Counted from the first letter of the stretch, positions 27,102 to 36,410 are shown. The stretch: DNA of 64,000 nt from Streptomyces atratus (GCF_014648655.1 NZ_BMRN01000020.1:1-64000), one strand, 5' to 3'. Numbers and translations are program-made. Notes: generated by a model not told the origin, from the letters alone.

Positions 27102-27135
27102 GTGCGCTGCGCACCGCACACAGCGCGCAGCGCAC
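27102..27135. terminator. Hairpin between small ORF and toroid-fold gene
   Basis: GTGCGCTGCGC (27102-27112) pairs with GCGCAGCGCAC (27125-27135) across 12 bases. It is the only strong stem in 27061-27179 and would serve the minus-strand gene ending at 27180. Confidence 0.55.
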
Positions 27136-27179
27136 GGGGCCCGGCTACGAGACCGCTGCGCCGCCTTGCCCGCCCGGTC

Positions 27180-28094
27180 TCAGTCGAGGCTGCGCCCATG
27201 GGCCCGCAGTGTCAGGAGCGCCTTGAGCGTCACGATGGGCCGTCCCTCCAGGGCCGTCCCAGGCGCCCACTGCCGCCAGTTCACCGGCCAGCCGCCGTCC
27301 GCCTGCTGCTGGGCCGCAAGATGGTCGAGCGAGCGGACCAGCTCCTCGTCGGTGAACCAGTGGCGGGCGAGCGAATCGGGTGTACGGGCGTAGTCGTACG
27401 GGAAGTGCCGCTCGCCCGGTGCGTATCCGGCCGCCACCGGGTACTCCGCGCTCCGCTCCGGATGCAGCACGGCGAGCCGCTGTTCTCGCACCAGCCGCCC
27501 GAGCCGGTCGGCCGCCGCCTCCGCACGGGCCCGGTCCGGAGCGCCGTCCAGAAAGGCGAGCGCCGCCTCGATCTCGTACGGATGCGACTGGTCCAGAGCA
27601 TCGACAGCCGCCCAGCAGAAATCGGTGGCCCGGAACAGCCAGGCATGCCACACCGCATTGCGGTGCAGGAGCCCGACGACGGGTCCGGTGGTCAACAGTG
27701 CTGCGGGCGGGTCGTCGACGATCGGGATGAACGGTGCCGCCGGATAGCCGCGCTGCGACGGCAGGAGAGCGGGCAGTGCCCCCTCCTTGGTGGACACGTC
27801 GGTCAGGAAGCGGCAGATCCGTTCCACTCGCAGCCCGCTGCAGCGGTCGATGGAGTCGAGGACATTGAGCGCGTGCGCGGTGTGCAGTGGCTGACTGACG
27901 GGGCCACGCAGATCGGGTTCGAGTGCGTGCCCGTATCCGCCGTCCTCATTCAGATAGGCGGCGAGTGCGGTCTCCACGGCCTCCGCACTTCCTTTCAGGA
28001 AGTGATGGGCGAACCGCCGCTGTTCTAGGACACGGGCCGTGAGCCAAATGAACTGCTCGGCACGGTTGAGGGGACTTGTTCCGGTTCCAGCCAT
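27180..28094 (-). CDS. Alpha/alpha-toroid (prenyltransferase-like) hypothetical protein
   Basis: A 304-residue soluble protein. It carries repeated motifs of the terpene cyclase/prenyltransferase toroid: NEDGGYGHALEPDLRGP near the N-terminus and QQQADGGWPVNWRQW near the C-terminus, with helical repeats between. The catalytic DxDD of cyclases is absent, so I would not call it an enzyme of terpene synthesis. Homologues of this length are common between azlCD/lhr and recA in Streptomyces, with unknown role. The start at ATG 28094 is supported by MAGTGTSPLNRAEQFIW, where homology begins. Confidence 0.7.
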   Translation of the reverse strand: MAGTGTSPLNRAEQFIWLTARVLEQRRFAHHFLKGSAEAVETALAAYLNEDGGYGHALEPDLRGPVSQPLHTAHALNVLDSIDRCSGLRVERICRFLTDVSTKEGALPALLPSQRGYPAAPFIPIVDDPPAALLTTGPVVGLLHRNAVWHAWLFRATDFCWAAVDALDQSHPYEIEAALAFLDGAPDRARAEAAADRLGRLVREQRLAVLHPERSAEYPVAAGYAPGERHFPYDYARTPDSLARHWFTDEELVRSLDHLAAQQQADGGWPVNWRQWAPGTALEGRPIVTLKALLTLRAHGRSLD

Positions 28095-28173
28095 GGACCG
28101 ACCGTAGGGCGGTAAGCGCTCTCGGCAGGACGTAGCGGCCTGGCTGCACTCTCAGGAGCGGGATACTGAGGTC

Positions 28174-28368
28174 ATGCGGTTGACGATTTTCTGGGAACGG
28201 ATGGCGGACCACTTCGGCGCGGGATACGCCGATTCCTTCGCGCGCGATCATGTAATGGCCGAGCTCGGCGGGCAGACGGTGCACCAGGCACTGGCCGCGG
28301 GCTGGGAGACCAAGGACGTCTGGCGCGGTGTCTGTACCGCGGTCGGCATCCCCGCCGACAAGCGCTGA
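28174..28368 (+). CDS. DUF3046 protein
   Basis: A 64-residue protein that is DUF3046 along its whole length: MRLTIFWERMADHFGAGYADSFARD ... LGGQTVHQALAAGW ... VWRGVCTAVGIP. This family sits close upstream of recA across actinobacteria and its role is unknown. It is divergent from the toroid-fold gene (79 bp). The start is at ATG 28174. Confidence 0.92.
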   Translation: MRLTIFWERMADHFGAGYADSFARDHVMAELGGQTVHQALAAGWETKDVWRGVCTAVGIPADKR

Positions 28369-28450
28369 TCGCCGGCTCGTCAATGGCCGGACCTGTGATG
28401 TTGTCCGGGGTGGGCGGCTGTTTGTCACAGCCGTAGGCGAGACTGGAGCC

Positions 28451-29707
28451 GTGTCACCGACAGACGAGACAGCCCAGACCCAGACGCCTCTCACTCAGCC
28501 CGCCCCGCCGGTCCCGCCGTCCGGCTACGGGTCGGCCCGTATGCCCGCGTGGCTGCCCCGTGCCATGGTGCTCGCCCTGGCGCTCTACGCCTGTTTCCAG
28601 CTCGGCAGCTGGGCGTTCGACCAGCTCATCGGGCTGCTGATCAATGTGCTGATCGCGTTCTTCCTGGCGCTCGCCATCGAGCCCGCGGTGAGCCGGATGT
28701 CGTCGCGCGGCATGCGTCGCGGCCTCGCCACTTTCCTGGTCTTCCTCGGCGTGCTGATAGCCGCGGCCGGTTTTGTCGTGCTGCTCGGCTCGATGCTCGC
28801 GGGCCAGATCGTCGACATGGTCGAGGACTTTCCGAAGTATCTGGACTCGGTGATCAACTGGGTCAACCAGAGCTTCCACACCGAGCTCTCCCGGGTCGAG
28901 GTCCAGGACAGTGTGCTGCACTCCGACTGGCTGCAGAAGTACGTCCAGAACAGCGCGACCGGAGTGCTCGACATCTCCACCACCGTGCTCGGCGGGCTGT
29001 TCCGTCTTCTGACGATCTTCCTGTTCTCGTTCTACTTCGCCGCCGACGGCCCCAGGCTGCGGCGCGCCTTGTGCTCCGTACTGCCACCCGCCAAGCAGGC
29101 CGAGGTCCTGCGGGCCTGGGAGATCGCGGTCGACAAGACCGGCGGCTACCTCTACTCGCGCGGCCTGATGGCACTCGTTTCCGGGATCGCGCACTACATC
29201 CTGCTGGTGATCCTCGGTGTTCCGTACGCGCCCGCGCTCGCCATCTGGGTCGGGCTGGTCTCCCAGTTCATCCCCACGATCGGTACGTATCTGGCAGGCG
29301 CCCTGCCCATGCTGATCGCGTTCACCGTCGACCCCTGGTACGCGCTGTGGGTGCTCGGATTCGTCGTGGTCTATCAACAGTTCGAGAACTACGCGCTGCA
29401 GCCCAAGCTCACCTCCAGGACCGTCGACATCCATCCGGCGGTCGCTTTCGGATCGGTCATCGTGGGTACGGCGTTGATGGGTGCCGTGGGTGCGTTGATC
29501 GCGATCCCGGCCGTCGCCACGCTCCAGGCGTTCCTCGGCGCCTATGTGAAGCGGTACGACGTGACGGACGACCTGCGGGTGCACGGCCGCCACCAGCAAC
29601 GTGGTGAGCCGGCGCTCATGCGGCTGCGCCGGTCCTGGCGGACTGCCGGGAGCAATGAGGGCCGGGGCGGACAGGACGGGGCCGGGGAGCATCCGGAACG
29701 TGTTTGA
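28451..29707 (+). CDS. AI-2E family transporter
   Basis: A 418-residue membrane protein of PF01594 with about seven to eight helices. It has an N-terminal pair (MVLALALYACFQL, LIGLLINVLIAFFLALAIEP), a large loop with amphipathic helices (VEDFPKYLDSVINWV) and the family's C-terminal core GLVSQFIPTIGTYLAGALP and YQQFENYALQPKL. Members move autoinducer-2, Na+/H+ or unknown solutes, so the substrate cannot be told. The start GTG 28451 has GGAG five bases upstream; the ~45-residue hydrophilic head and Arg/Gly-rich tail are not conserved. Confidence 0.88.
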   Translation: MSPTDETAQTQTPLTQPAPPVPPSGYGSARMPAWLPRAMVLALALYACFQLGSWAFDQLIGLLINVLIAFFLALAIEPAVSRMSSRGMRRGLATFLVFLGVLIAAAGFVVLLGSMLAGQIVDMVEDFPKYLDSVINWVNQSFHTELSRVEVQDSVLHSDWLQKYVQNSATGVLDISTTVLGGLFRLLTIFLFSFYFAADGPRLRRALCSVLPPAKQAEVLRAWEIAVDKTGGYLYSRGLMALVSGIAHYILLVILGVPYAPALAIWVGLVSQFIPTIGTYLAGALPMLIAFTVDPWYALWVLGFVVVYQQFENYALQPKLTSRTVDIHPAVAFGSVIVGTALMGAVGALIAIPAVATLQAFLGAYVKRYDVTDDLRVHGRHQQRGEPALMRLRRSWRTAGSNEGRGGQDGAGEHPERV

Positions 29708-29731
29708 CCGGCTCGGTGGTGGGGGCTCGTC

Positions 29732-30639
29732 TCAGCGATAGCCCATTACGTCGGCCGGCCGGCCGGCCCGGGGCCTGGACCTCGGTGACATATCTCCAGG
29801 CATCGGGCCGACTGCCGTCGAGGCCGGTGAAGCCGTAGACCTTCGCCAACCGTCCGCTGGACAGCGACTTGCCGTTCCAGCGCGACATCCGGGGGTCCTG
29901 CGCGAGCGCGGCCACCGCCCGCCCGACGACGCCGGGCTCTCGGAGAAGGCGAAATGGGGCGAGTGTGCGATCGCGTCACGCCAGTTCGCCTCGGCGACGC
30001 CGTGGGCCTCCAGCATGGCTTCGGACGCAGCCGGCCGGGCGTGAGGGTCACGGCGGTCGCACCATGGGGCTCCAGCTCGTGCGCCGGCGCGAAACGCCAT
30101 CCGGTTCACCGACGCCTCGGCCAGGTCGTAGAAGAAGGAGGCCCGGTAGTTGGCGGCGTTGTACTCATCGGTTCCGTCCGTCACCTCAGCGACCAGTCCT
30201 CCCGGCGTCTGGATGAGGAGCGGGAGCGCGTAATGACTGGTGATGGGGTGGGTGTCCACGGCCAGGCGCAGGGTGTGCGGCCCCGATTCCAGGGAGGACT
30301 CCCAGACCGACTTGTTCCACTCGATCTTCGCTCCCCAGATGTCGTTCACGAGAACATGTAGACAGCCCTGTTCCCTCCGGATACGGGCCACGAGCACGCG
30401 GACCTCCTCGGGTATCGGATGGTCCACCCGAACCGGGATTCCGTGGCCGCCGGCCTCGTCCACGAGAGCCGCTGTCTCGTCGACGGTCTCGGGGCGGTTC
30501 ATCTCCGAGCGCTGCGACCCGCTCGTCCGCCCTGTGACGTAGACGGTCTGGTCGCACCCAGCTGAACAGCGATGCCGCGGGCCGCACTCCGCGTCGCCCC
30601 GGCCACCAGAGCCACTTTGTCTGTCGGTTCTGTCGCCAT
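29732..30639 (-). pseudogene. Frameshifted short-chain dehydrogenase
   Basis: From ATG 30639 the minus strand reads MATEPTDKVALVAGATRSAARG, an SDR start in which the glycine-rich cofactor loop has lost its glycines. Near 30556 the frame shifts to TVYVTGRTSGSQRSEMNRPETV, then reads well through LVNDIWGAK ... NYRASFFYDLAEASVNRMAF. Near 30080 it shifts to TLTPGRLRP, back to SEAMLEAHGVAEANWRDAIAHSP, and again to SRWNGKSLSSG ... DAWRYVTEVQ. At least four frame changes and the damaged loop make it a pseudogene. It lies on the strand opposite recA, just upstream of it. Confidence 0.85.
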
Positions 30640-30740
30640 ATGGGCGGAATTTAGCATGGTGTCGATCGTTGATCTTGACTCCTCAAAGGGTGGAGTGCTA
30701 CGGCGCTACGCTGGGGGCAGTTCGGTCCGGCGCGGTGTGC

Positions 30741-30767
30741 TTGACACTAAAATCGAACATCCATTCT
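30741..30767 (+). promoter_or_regulatory. recA upstream promoter with LexA-like (SOS) box
   Basis: TTGACA (30741-30746) is followed by CGAAC-ATCC-ATTCT (30754-30767), which matches the Gram-positive LexA operator CGAAC-N4-GTTYG at most positions. The operator overlaps the spacer and -10 zone, as expected for repression of recA. Confidence 0.7.
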
Positions 30768-30840
30768 CATGGGATTCCGGCCGGGTTTTCCCGGGCCCGA
30801 CCGTGGAGTTGTCCACAGGCCGGGAGGACGTCGAGGCCCA

Positions 30841-30863
30841 TTGTCAGTGGCAGGGGTTAGCGT
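30841..30863 (+). promoter_or_regulatory. LexA-independent recA promoter (RecA-NDp type)
   Basis: TTGTCAGTGGC (30841-30851), six bases, then TAGCGT (30858-30863). This is the consensus of the actinobacterial DNA-damage promoter that acts without LexA and depends on PafBC in mycobacteria. It lies 44 bases upstream of the recA ATG. Confidence 0.85.
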
Positions 30864-30906
30864 CTTTGACGTGAAGCGATCGACTCAAGCAAATCGGGTG
30901 GAACCC

Positions 30907-32034
30907 ATGGCAGGAACCGACCGCGAGAAGGCGCTGGACGCCGCACTCGCACAGATTGAACGGCAATTCGGCAAGGGCGCGGTGATGCGCCTCGGTGAGC
31001 GGCCGAACGAGCCCATCGAGGTGATCCCCACCGGGTCGACTGCCCTCGACGTGGCCCTCGGCGTCGGCGGCCTGCCGCGCGGCCGTGTGGTGGAGGTGTA
31101 CGGACCGGAGTCCTCCGGTAAGACGACGCTGACGCTGCACGCGGTGGCGAATGCGCAGAAGCTCGGTGGCTCGGTGGCCTTCATCGACGCGGAGCACGCC
31201 CTCGACCCCGAGTACGCGAAGAAGCTCGGCGTCGACATCGACAGCCTCATCCTGTCCCAGCCGGACAACGGTGAGCAGGCCCTCGAAATCGTGGACATGC
31301 TGGTCCGCTCCGGCGCCCTCGACCTGATCGTCATCGACTCCGTCGCGGCGCTCGTGCCGCGTGCGGAGATCGAGGGCGAGATGGGCGACTCGCACGTGGG
31401 TCTGCAGGCCCGCCTGATGAGCCAGGCACTCCGCAAGATCACCAGCGCGCTCAACCAGTCCAAGACGACCGCGATCTTCATCAACCAGCTCCGCGAGAAG
31501 ATCGGTGTGATGTTCGGCTCGCCGGAGACCACGACCGGTGGCCGGGCGCTCAAGTTCTACGCCTCGGTGCGCCTCGACATCCGCCGGATCGAGACGCTGA
31601 AGGACGGTACCGACGCCGTCGGTAACCGCACCCGCGTCAAGGTCGTCAAGAACAAGGTCGCGCCGCCCTTCAAGCAGGCCGAGTTCGACATCCTCTACGG
31701 CCAGGGCATCAGCCGCGAGGGCGGACTGATCGACATGGGCGTGGAGCACGGCTTCGTCCGCAAGGCGGGTGCCTGGTACACGTACGAGGGCGACCAGCTC
31801 GGTCAGGGCAAGGAGAATGCCCGTAACTTCCTCAAGGACAACCCTGATCTCGCCAATGAGATCGAGAAGAAGATCCTTGAGAAGCTGGGCGTCGGCGTCA
31901 GGCCTGATGCCAATGCCGCCGAGCCCGGTGCGGATGCGGCGGGCGGCGCCGCGGCTTCGGCCGACAGCGCGAAGTCGGTGCCCGCTCCGGCCGGCAAGGC
32001 CAAGCCGGCCAAGACCGCGGCGGCCAAGAGCTAG
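30907..32034 (+). CDS. recA: Recombinase RecA
   Basis: A 375-residue recombinase that forms filaments on single-stranded DNA, drives homologous recombination and triggers LexA self-cleavage. Walker A is GPESSGKTT (66-74), Walker B is LIVIDSVAAL, and the L2 loop is FGSPETTTGG. The core is near identical to the bacterial standard; the C-terminus ends in an Ala/Lys/Pro-rich tail (about 335-375) typical of Streptomyces. ATG 30907 follows GGTGGA. Two damage-responsive promoter elements lie upstream, and recX starts three bases after the stop. Confidence 0.98.
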   Translation: MAGTDREKALDAALAQIERQFGKGAVMRLGERPNEPIEVIPTGSTALDVALGVGGLPRGRVVEVYGPESSGKTTLTLHAVANAQKLGGSVAFIDAEHALDPEYAKKLGVDIDSLILSQPDNGEQALEIVDMLVRSGALDLIVIDSVAALVPRAEIEGEMGDSHVGLQARLMSQALRKITSALNQSKTTAIFINQLREKIGVMFGSPETTTGGRALKFYASVRLDIRRIETLKDGTDAVGNRTRVKVVKNKVAPPFKQAEFDILYGQGISREGGLIDMGVEHGFVRKAGAWYTYEGDQLGQGKENARNFLKDNPDLANEIEKKILEKLGVGVRPDANAAEPGADAAGGAAASADSAKSVPAPAGKAKPAKTAAAKS

Positions 32035-32037
32035 ACC

Positions 32038-32763
32038 GTGACGCGTCGTACGGAGTGGCCGGTCAGCGCCACTGACCATGGCGCCGGTCCCGGCCCCGAA
32101 TTCGCCGCCGGACACACGGCCGAGTCCGAGGGCGCGTACGAGCCGGAGGCCGGTCACGGCACCGGCTCGGGCGCCGGATTCGGTGAGGGGGCGGATCGTC
32201 GTGCCCGCTCCCGCTCCAGGAGCAGCGGCTCCCCTTCCTCGTCGAGGGCCGAGAAGGGGGAGCCGCGAGACCCGGTCGAGCAGGCGCGCAACATCTGTCT
32301 GCGGCTGCTCACCGGGACCCCGCGCACCCGAAAGCAGCTTGCGGATGCCCTGCGCAAGCGGGAGATCCCGGATGAGGCGGCCGAAGAAGTGCTGTCGCGC
32401 TTCGAGGATGTCGGGCTGATCGACGATGCCGCGTTCGCGGACGCCTGGGTGGAGTCCCGGCACCACGGCCGAGGGCTGGCCCGCCGCGCACTCGTCCGTG
32501 AGCTGCGCACCAAGGGGGTGGATTCCGCCGTGATCGACGAGGCCGTCGGGCAGCTCGACTCCGAGCAGGAGGAGGCGACAGCCCGAGAGCTGGTCGCGCG
32601 CAAGCTGCGTTCCACCCGCGGCCTGGAACGTGACAAGCGGCTGCGCCGCCTTGCGGGCATGCTCGCCCGCAAGGGATACGGGGAAGGCATGGCCCTGCGC
32701 GTGGTGCGACAGGCGCTGGAAGAAGAGGGCGAGGACACGGAAGGCCTGGACGAGCCCTTCTGA
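32038..32763 (+). CDS. recX: RecA regulator RecX
   Basis: A 241-residue protein. The C-terminal ~155 residues are RecX three-helix repeats (NICLRLLTGTPRTRKQLADAL, ALVRELRTKGVDSAVIDEAV, RLRRLAGMLARKGYGEGMALRVV). RecX caps RecA filaments and limits RecA activity. The N-terminal ~85 residues (Gly/Glu/Ser/Arg-rich) are a disordered extension common in streptomycetes. The GTG start lies three bases after recA, so the two are one operon. Confidence 0.93.
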   Translation: MTRRTEWPVSATDHGAGPGPEFAAGHTAESEGAYEPEAGHGTGSGAGFGEGADRRARSRSRSSGSPSSSRAEKGEPRDPVEQARNICLRLLTGTPRTRKQLADALRKREIPDEAAEEVLSRFEDVGLIDDAAFADAWVESRHHGRGLARRALVRELRTKGVDSAVIDEAVGQLDSEQEEATARELVARKLRSTRGLERDKRLRRLAGMLARKGYGEGMALRVVRQALEEEGEDTEGLDEPF

Positions 32764-32796
32764 CCGGGCCCGTACCGGGCGGGGCGGTTGTGGTGA

Positions 32797-33435
32797 TTAC
32801 TGCCCGGCGCGAGCGGCGCGGCTGATGGTGGCGTCGATCAGGGCGAGCGCATCTGCGGCGGTGCGGCCGGGGTGCCGGTTCCAGGGTCCGATCAGCCCGG
32901 TCCAGCCCTGGGAGCGGAGCTCGGAGACGAGCCAGGCGCCGGCCCGGTCCACGGTGTCGCGAGAGCCGTAGCCCAGGCGATGCGCGGTGAGAAGGGCGCC
33001 GCAGATGCACCGCGCGCCGCGGGCGTTGCGCAACCGGTACGGGGTGTTCTGCCAGCCCCACTCGGTCAGGATCTGACGTGCGTAGGCGAGATGCGTGGAG
33101 GGACGCATCTCGGGCTGCCCGATGCGCCGCCAGGAGTGGAGTCGGTCGGGGAGGATCGCACCCAGGCGCCCGGGGAGAGGCCGTTCACGCGGCGCGGTCG
33201 CCGGCAGGGCACGGGCGGAGTCGGCGATGAGCTGGTCGACCGGTACGGACAACAGGTCGCGCCAGTCGGCCGGGGGGCTGACCGGCAGTCGTTCCGCGGT
33301 GCCGGGGGAGGAGGGGAGCAAGGGTCCGGGGGCGGTGAGGTCCCAGCCGGAGATGATCTGTTGCCACGCCTCGGTGTCATGGAAGCGAGCGGCCTGAACG
33401 TCGAGCTGGTCGGGGGTGAGGGTGGGGGTCGGCAT
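32797..33435 (-). CDS. Hypothetical protein resembling DUF6197
   Basis: A 212-residue soluble protein I only partly recognise. The C-terminal half (YARQILTEWGWQNTPYRLRN, ARCICGALLTAHRLG, and WNRHPGRTAADALALIDATI) resembles DUF6197, in which a Cys-containing loop and a WN..PGR..A motif recur; the function is unknown. The N-terminal ~100 residues are Pro-rich. ATG 33435 is used because the protein's regular composition begins there; longer in-frame starts run antisense into the region of the next operon. It is convergent with recX (33-bp gap). Confidence 0.6.
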   Translation of the reverse strand: MPTPTLTPDQLDVQAARFHDTEAWQQIISGWDLTAPGPLLPSSPGTAERLPVSPPADWRDLLSVPVDQLIADSARALPATAPRERPLPGRLGAILPDRLHSWRRIGQPEMRPSTHLAYARQILTEWGWQNTPYRLRNARGARCICGALLTAHRLGYGSRDTVDRAGAWLVSELRSQGWTGLIGPWNRHPGRTAADALALIDATISRAARAGQ

Positions 33436-33639
33436 GGGTGCGAGGCCTCCGTCACGTCGGTCCTTGGCGTTGAGGTGAATGTCTGTCGGGTACGGGGATT
33501 GCTCCACCGGAGCGTGGCGTTCGGGTGTGTCGGGGTGGATTCGGGGGACCGGCGAACGGCCTGCGGGGGGTAGCCCCAGCACGAAGACGCAGGCGCGCTC
33601 CAGTGCACGGACATCTGTGCACAGAGCACTGTGTGACGC

Positions 33640-33849
33640 ATGGCAGAGAAGCCACCCATGGCAGCCGTGCACGACACGGACGCTGCGCACGCCACCAGCT
33701 ACCACCCGCGTGGACTGGCCCCACGCACCGACCTCGCCCTCTTCGAGCAACTCCAACGCGGAAGCGACCCGGCCCCGGACCCGACCGGGATCCCGGACCC
33801 GGCCGTGACCCCAGCGGACGACAACAGAAAAGAGACGGACGCACCATGA
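33640..33849 (+). CDS. Possible small ORF upstream of the FtsX-type permease
   Basis: A 69-residue frame (MAEKPPMAAVHDTDAAHATSY ... RTDLALFEQLQRGSD ... PADDNRKETDAP) whose TGA overlaps the permease start as ATGA, an arrangement that suggests translational coupling. No ribosome site precedes ATG 33640 and no family is recognised. It stands where the ABC ATPase gene is usually found, but it has no Walker motifs. It could be a leader, an accessory protein or chance. Confidence 0.35.
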   Translation: MAEKPPMAAVHDTDAAHATSYHPRGLAPRTDLALFEQLQRGSDPAPDPTGIPDPAVTPADDNRKETDAP

Positions 33850-36410
33850 TGCTGCGCTATGCCCTGCAGACGATCCGGGACCGTAAGGGCGGATTCCTCG
33901 GTGCCTTCCTGGCACTCATGTGTGCCGCCGCCCTCATCACCGCCTGCGGCACGCTGTTGGAGACCGGCCTGCGCGGAAGGATCGCCACCGAACGCTATGC
34001 CGCCGCGCCGCTCGTGGTCTCCGCCGACCAGAACGTCCACCGCACCACCGTCAAGCACAAGGGCAACGCAAAAACCAAGGTCAAACACAAGGCGAAGCCG
34101 GTTGCCGAGCGCGCCTGGCTGCCTGCGGGCATCGCTGACCGGATCAGTAACCTGAAAGGCGTCCGGAAGGTCGTTCCCGAGCTGACCTTTCTGGCCCAGC
34201 CCGTGACTCGGTCCGCGACCCAGTCCGTGTCCCAGCTCGCCGCCCGCCCCTCGTACGGCCACTCCTGGGCCTCCGCCCCACTCACCCCCTTCGCTCTCGT
34301 CTCAGGCCGCGCCCCCGCCTCCGAGGACGACGTGGTGATCGACCGCGGCCTTGCCGAACAGAAGGGCCTGAAGCCCGGGGACCGGCTCGTCGTCCAGTCC
34401 ACCAGCACCCCCCGCCCGTACCGCATCAGTGGCATTGCGGCCCCGGTCGGCCGGGGCGACCTCCGGCAGCAGTCCTCGCTCTTCTTCTCCACCGCCGAGG
34501 CCGAGCGCCTTGCCGCCCGCCCCGGCCGGATCAGCGCCCTCGGCGTGATGCCCGCGCCGGGCACCGACCCCAACCGGCTGAAGCAGCAGGTCGAACAGGC
34601 GCTCAGGGACACCACTGCGCAGGTCGCCACCGGTGACGACCGCGGGCCCGTCGAGTTCCTGGATGCCGCGGGAGCCCGTATCAAGCTGGTCTCCATGGGC
34701 GGCGCCATGGGGGGTACGTCCCTCCTTGTCGCGATCCTCGTCGTGGTCGGCACCTTCGCGCTCTCCATCCAGCAGCGCCACCGCGAACTGGCCCTCCTCC
34801 GTGCCATCGCTGCCACCCCGCGTCAGGTCCGCCGCCTCCTCGGCCGTGAGGCCCTGGCCGTCGGAGTCGTTTCCGGCCTCCTGGGCGCGCTCGCCGGACT
34901 GCCCCTCGCCGGCTGGCTGCACAGTCGATTCATCGACATGGGTGTGGTCCCGGCGACCCTGGAACGCACCGCAGGTATCTTCCCGGCCTGCGCAGCACTG
35001 GCCGTCACTCTCCTCGGCGCCTGGGCGGCGGCGAGGATCTCCGGCCGCCGTATCGCACGCATCCGTCCAGCCGAGGCCATGGCGGAGTCCACGGTCGAGC
35101 GCGGCCCGGCCCGCGGCCGGATCCTCGCGGGTCTCGTGCTGCTCGCGGGCGGCGCCGCTCTCGTCGCCGTACTGAGCGTCCTGCGTACCGAGGCCGCCGC
35201 GACCCCTGTCACGTTCCTGGCCGTCGTTGTGTCGGCCACGGCCGTGTCACTGCTGGGCCCGTTCCTCGTACGACTGGCTTCTGTACTGCTCGCGGGACCA
35301 CTTCGACTGGCAGGTTCCGGGGGACCGCTCGCGACCGCGAACATCCGCGGGAACTCCACCCGGATGGCCTCCGTCGTCACCCCGCTCACCCTGCTCATCG
35401 GGATGACCTGCACGGTTCTCTTCGTTCAGCCGACGCTCGGCGACGCCGCCCGCGCCCAGGCCCACGACGGCGTCCGCGCCGCCTGGGTACTGGCCGCGCA
35501 GGGGCCAGGTGTCCCGTCCGCTGCCGCCCAGACCATCCGTAGGACGCCGGGTGTCACGGCCGCCACCGAGGTCGTACGGACCACCGTGCGCGTCGGCCTC
35601 GACAAGTACCCGGCCCAGGGTGTCACCCAGGCCGGACTCGGCCGCACCTGGGACCCTGACGTGACGAGCGGATCGCTCACCGAGTTCACCACCGGCCCCG
35701 GCGCCGCCGCGATCAGTGAACTCGCTGCCGACCGGCTCGGCCTCCACCCCGGCAGCAAGTTGAAAGTCCACCTCGGCGACGGCACCCCCGCCACCCTCAC
35801 CGTTGTCGCCGTCTACAGCCGGGGCCTGGGCTTCGGCGACCTGACCCTGCCCCATGACCTGCTCGCCCGCCACATGGACAACCCTCTTGCCGCCACCGTC
35901 CTGGTCGCCGGGGACAGCGGCCGTGACGAACTCGCCGCCGCACTCAAGCAGTTCCCCGGCGTCTCCGTAATCGCCCCGGCGACCGCCGACCGGCTCCAGG
36001 CGGACCGACAGCAGGAGAATGCGGCGGTCAACCATCTCGCCATGGGCCTGGTCCTGGCGTTCACCGCCATCGCGGTCGTCAACACCCTTGCCATGTCCGT
36101 GTCCGAACGCATCAGGGAGTTCGCCATGCTCAGGCTGGCCGGCGCGACCCGGCGTCAGGTCCTGCGGATGCTCCGCATCGAGGCCCTGTCGGTCCTGCTG
36201 ATCGCCGCTGCCCTCGGCAGCGGTATCGCAGTGGCTGTACTGACCGCCTTCAGCATCGGCATGACCGGTAGTGCGGCGCCCACCGTCCTGCCGCTGGTGT
36301 ACGCGACGGTGGTGGGCGCCGCCGCACTGCTGGCACTGACCGCCACGGCGCTGCCCGGGCGACTGGCACTCAAGGTCCGCCCGGTGGAGGTAGCCACGTC
36401 CAGGCAGTGA
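33846..36410 (+). CDS. FtsX/MacB-type ABC transporter permease
   Basis: An 854-residue permease with two FtsX domains in tandem: helix 1 (about 18-38), extracytoplasmic domain, three helices (about 290-420: LLVAILVVVGTFALSIQQRHRELALLRAIAATPRQVRRLL in short), then a second set ending in AVVNTLAMSVSERIREFAMLRLAGATRRQVLRML and two more helices. Such proteins extract lipids or lipoproteins, or act as mechanotransducers for antimicrobial peptides. The first outer domain has a Lys/His-rich insertion (KHKGNAKTKVKHKAK, about 74-88). No ATPase gene adjoins it, which is unusual. Confidence 0.88.
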   Translation: MMLRYALQTIRDRKGGFLGAFLALMCAAALITACGTLLETGLRGRIATERYAAAPLVVSADQNVHRTTVKHKGNAKTKVKHKAKPVAERAWLPAGIADRISNLKGVRKVVPELTFLAQPVTRSATQSVSQLAARPSYGHSWASAPLTPFALVSGRAPASEDDVVIDRGLAEQKGLKPGDRLVVQSTSTPRPYRISGIAAPVGRGDLRQQSSLFFSTAEAERLAARPGRISALGVMPAPGTDPNRLKQQVEQALRDTTAQVATGDDRGPVEFLDAAGARIKLVSMGGAMGGTSLLVAILVVVGTFALSIQQRHRELALLRAIAATPRQVRRLLGREALAVGVVSGLLGALAGLPLAGWLHSRFIDMGVVPATLERTAGIFPACAALAVTLLGAWAAARISGRRIARIRPAEAMAESTVERGPARGRILAGLVLLAGGAALVAVLSVLRTEAAATPVTFLAVVVSATAVSLLGPFLVRLASVLLAGPLRLAGSGGPLATANIRGNSTRMASVVTPLTLLIGMTCTVLFVQPTLGDAARAQAHDGVRAAWVLAAQGPGVPSAAAQTIRRTPGVTAATEVVRTTVRVGLDKYPAQGVTQAGLGRTWDPDVTSGSLTEFTTGPGAAAISELAADRLGLHPGSKLKVHLGDGTPATLTVVAVYSRGLGFGDLTLPHDLLARHMDNPLAATVLVAGDSGRDELAAALKQFPGVSVIAPATADRLQADRQQENAAVNHLAMGLVLAFTAIAVVNTLAMSVSERIREFAMLRLAGATRRQVLRMLRIEALSVLLIAAALGSGIAVAVLTAFSIGMTGSAAPTVLPLVYATVVGAAALLALTATALPGRLALKVRPVEVATSRQ

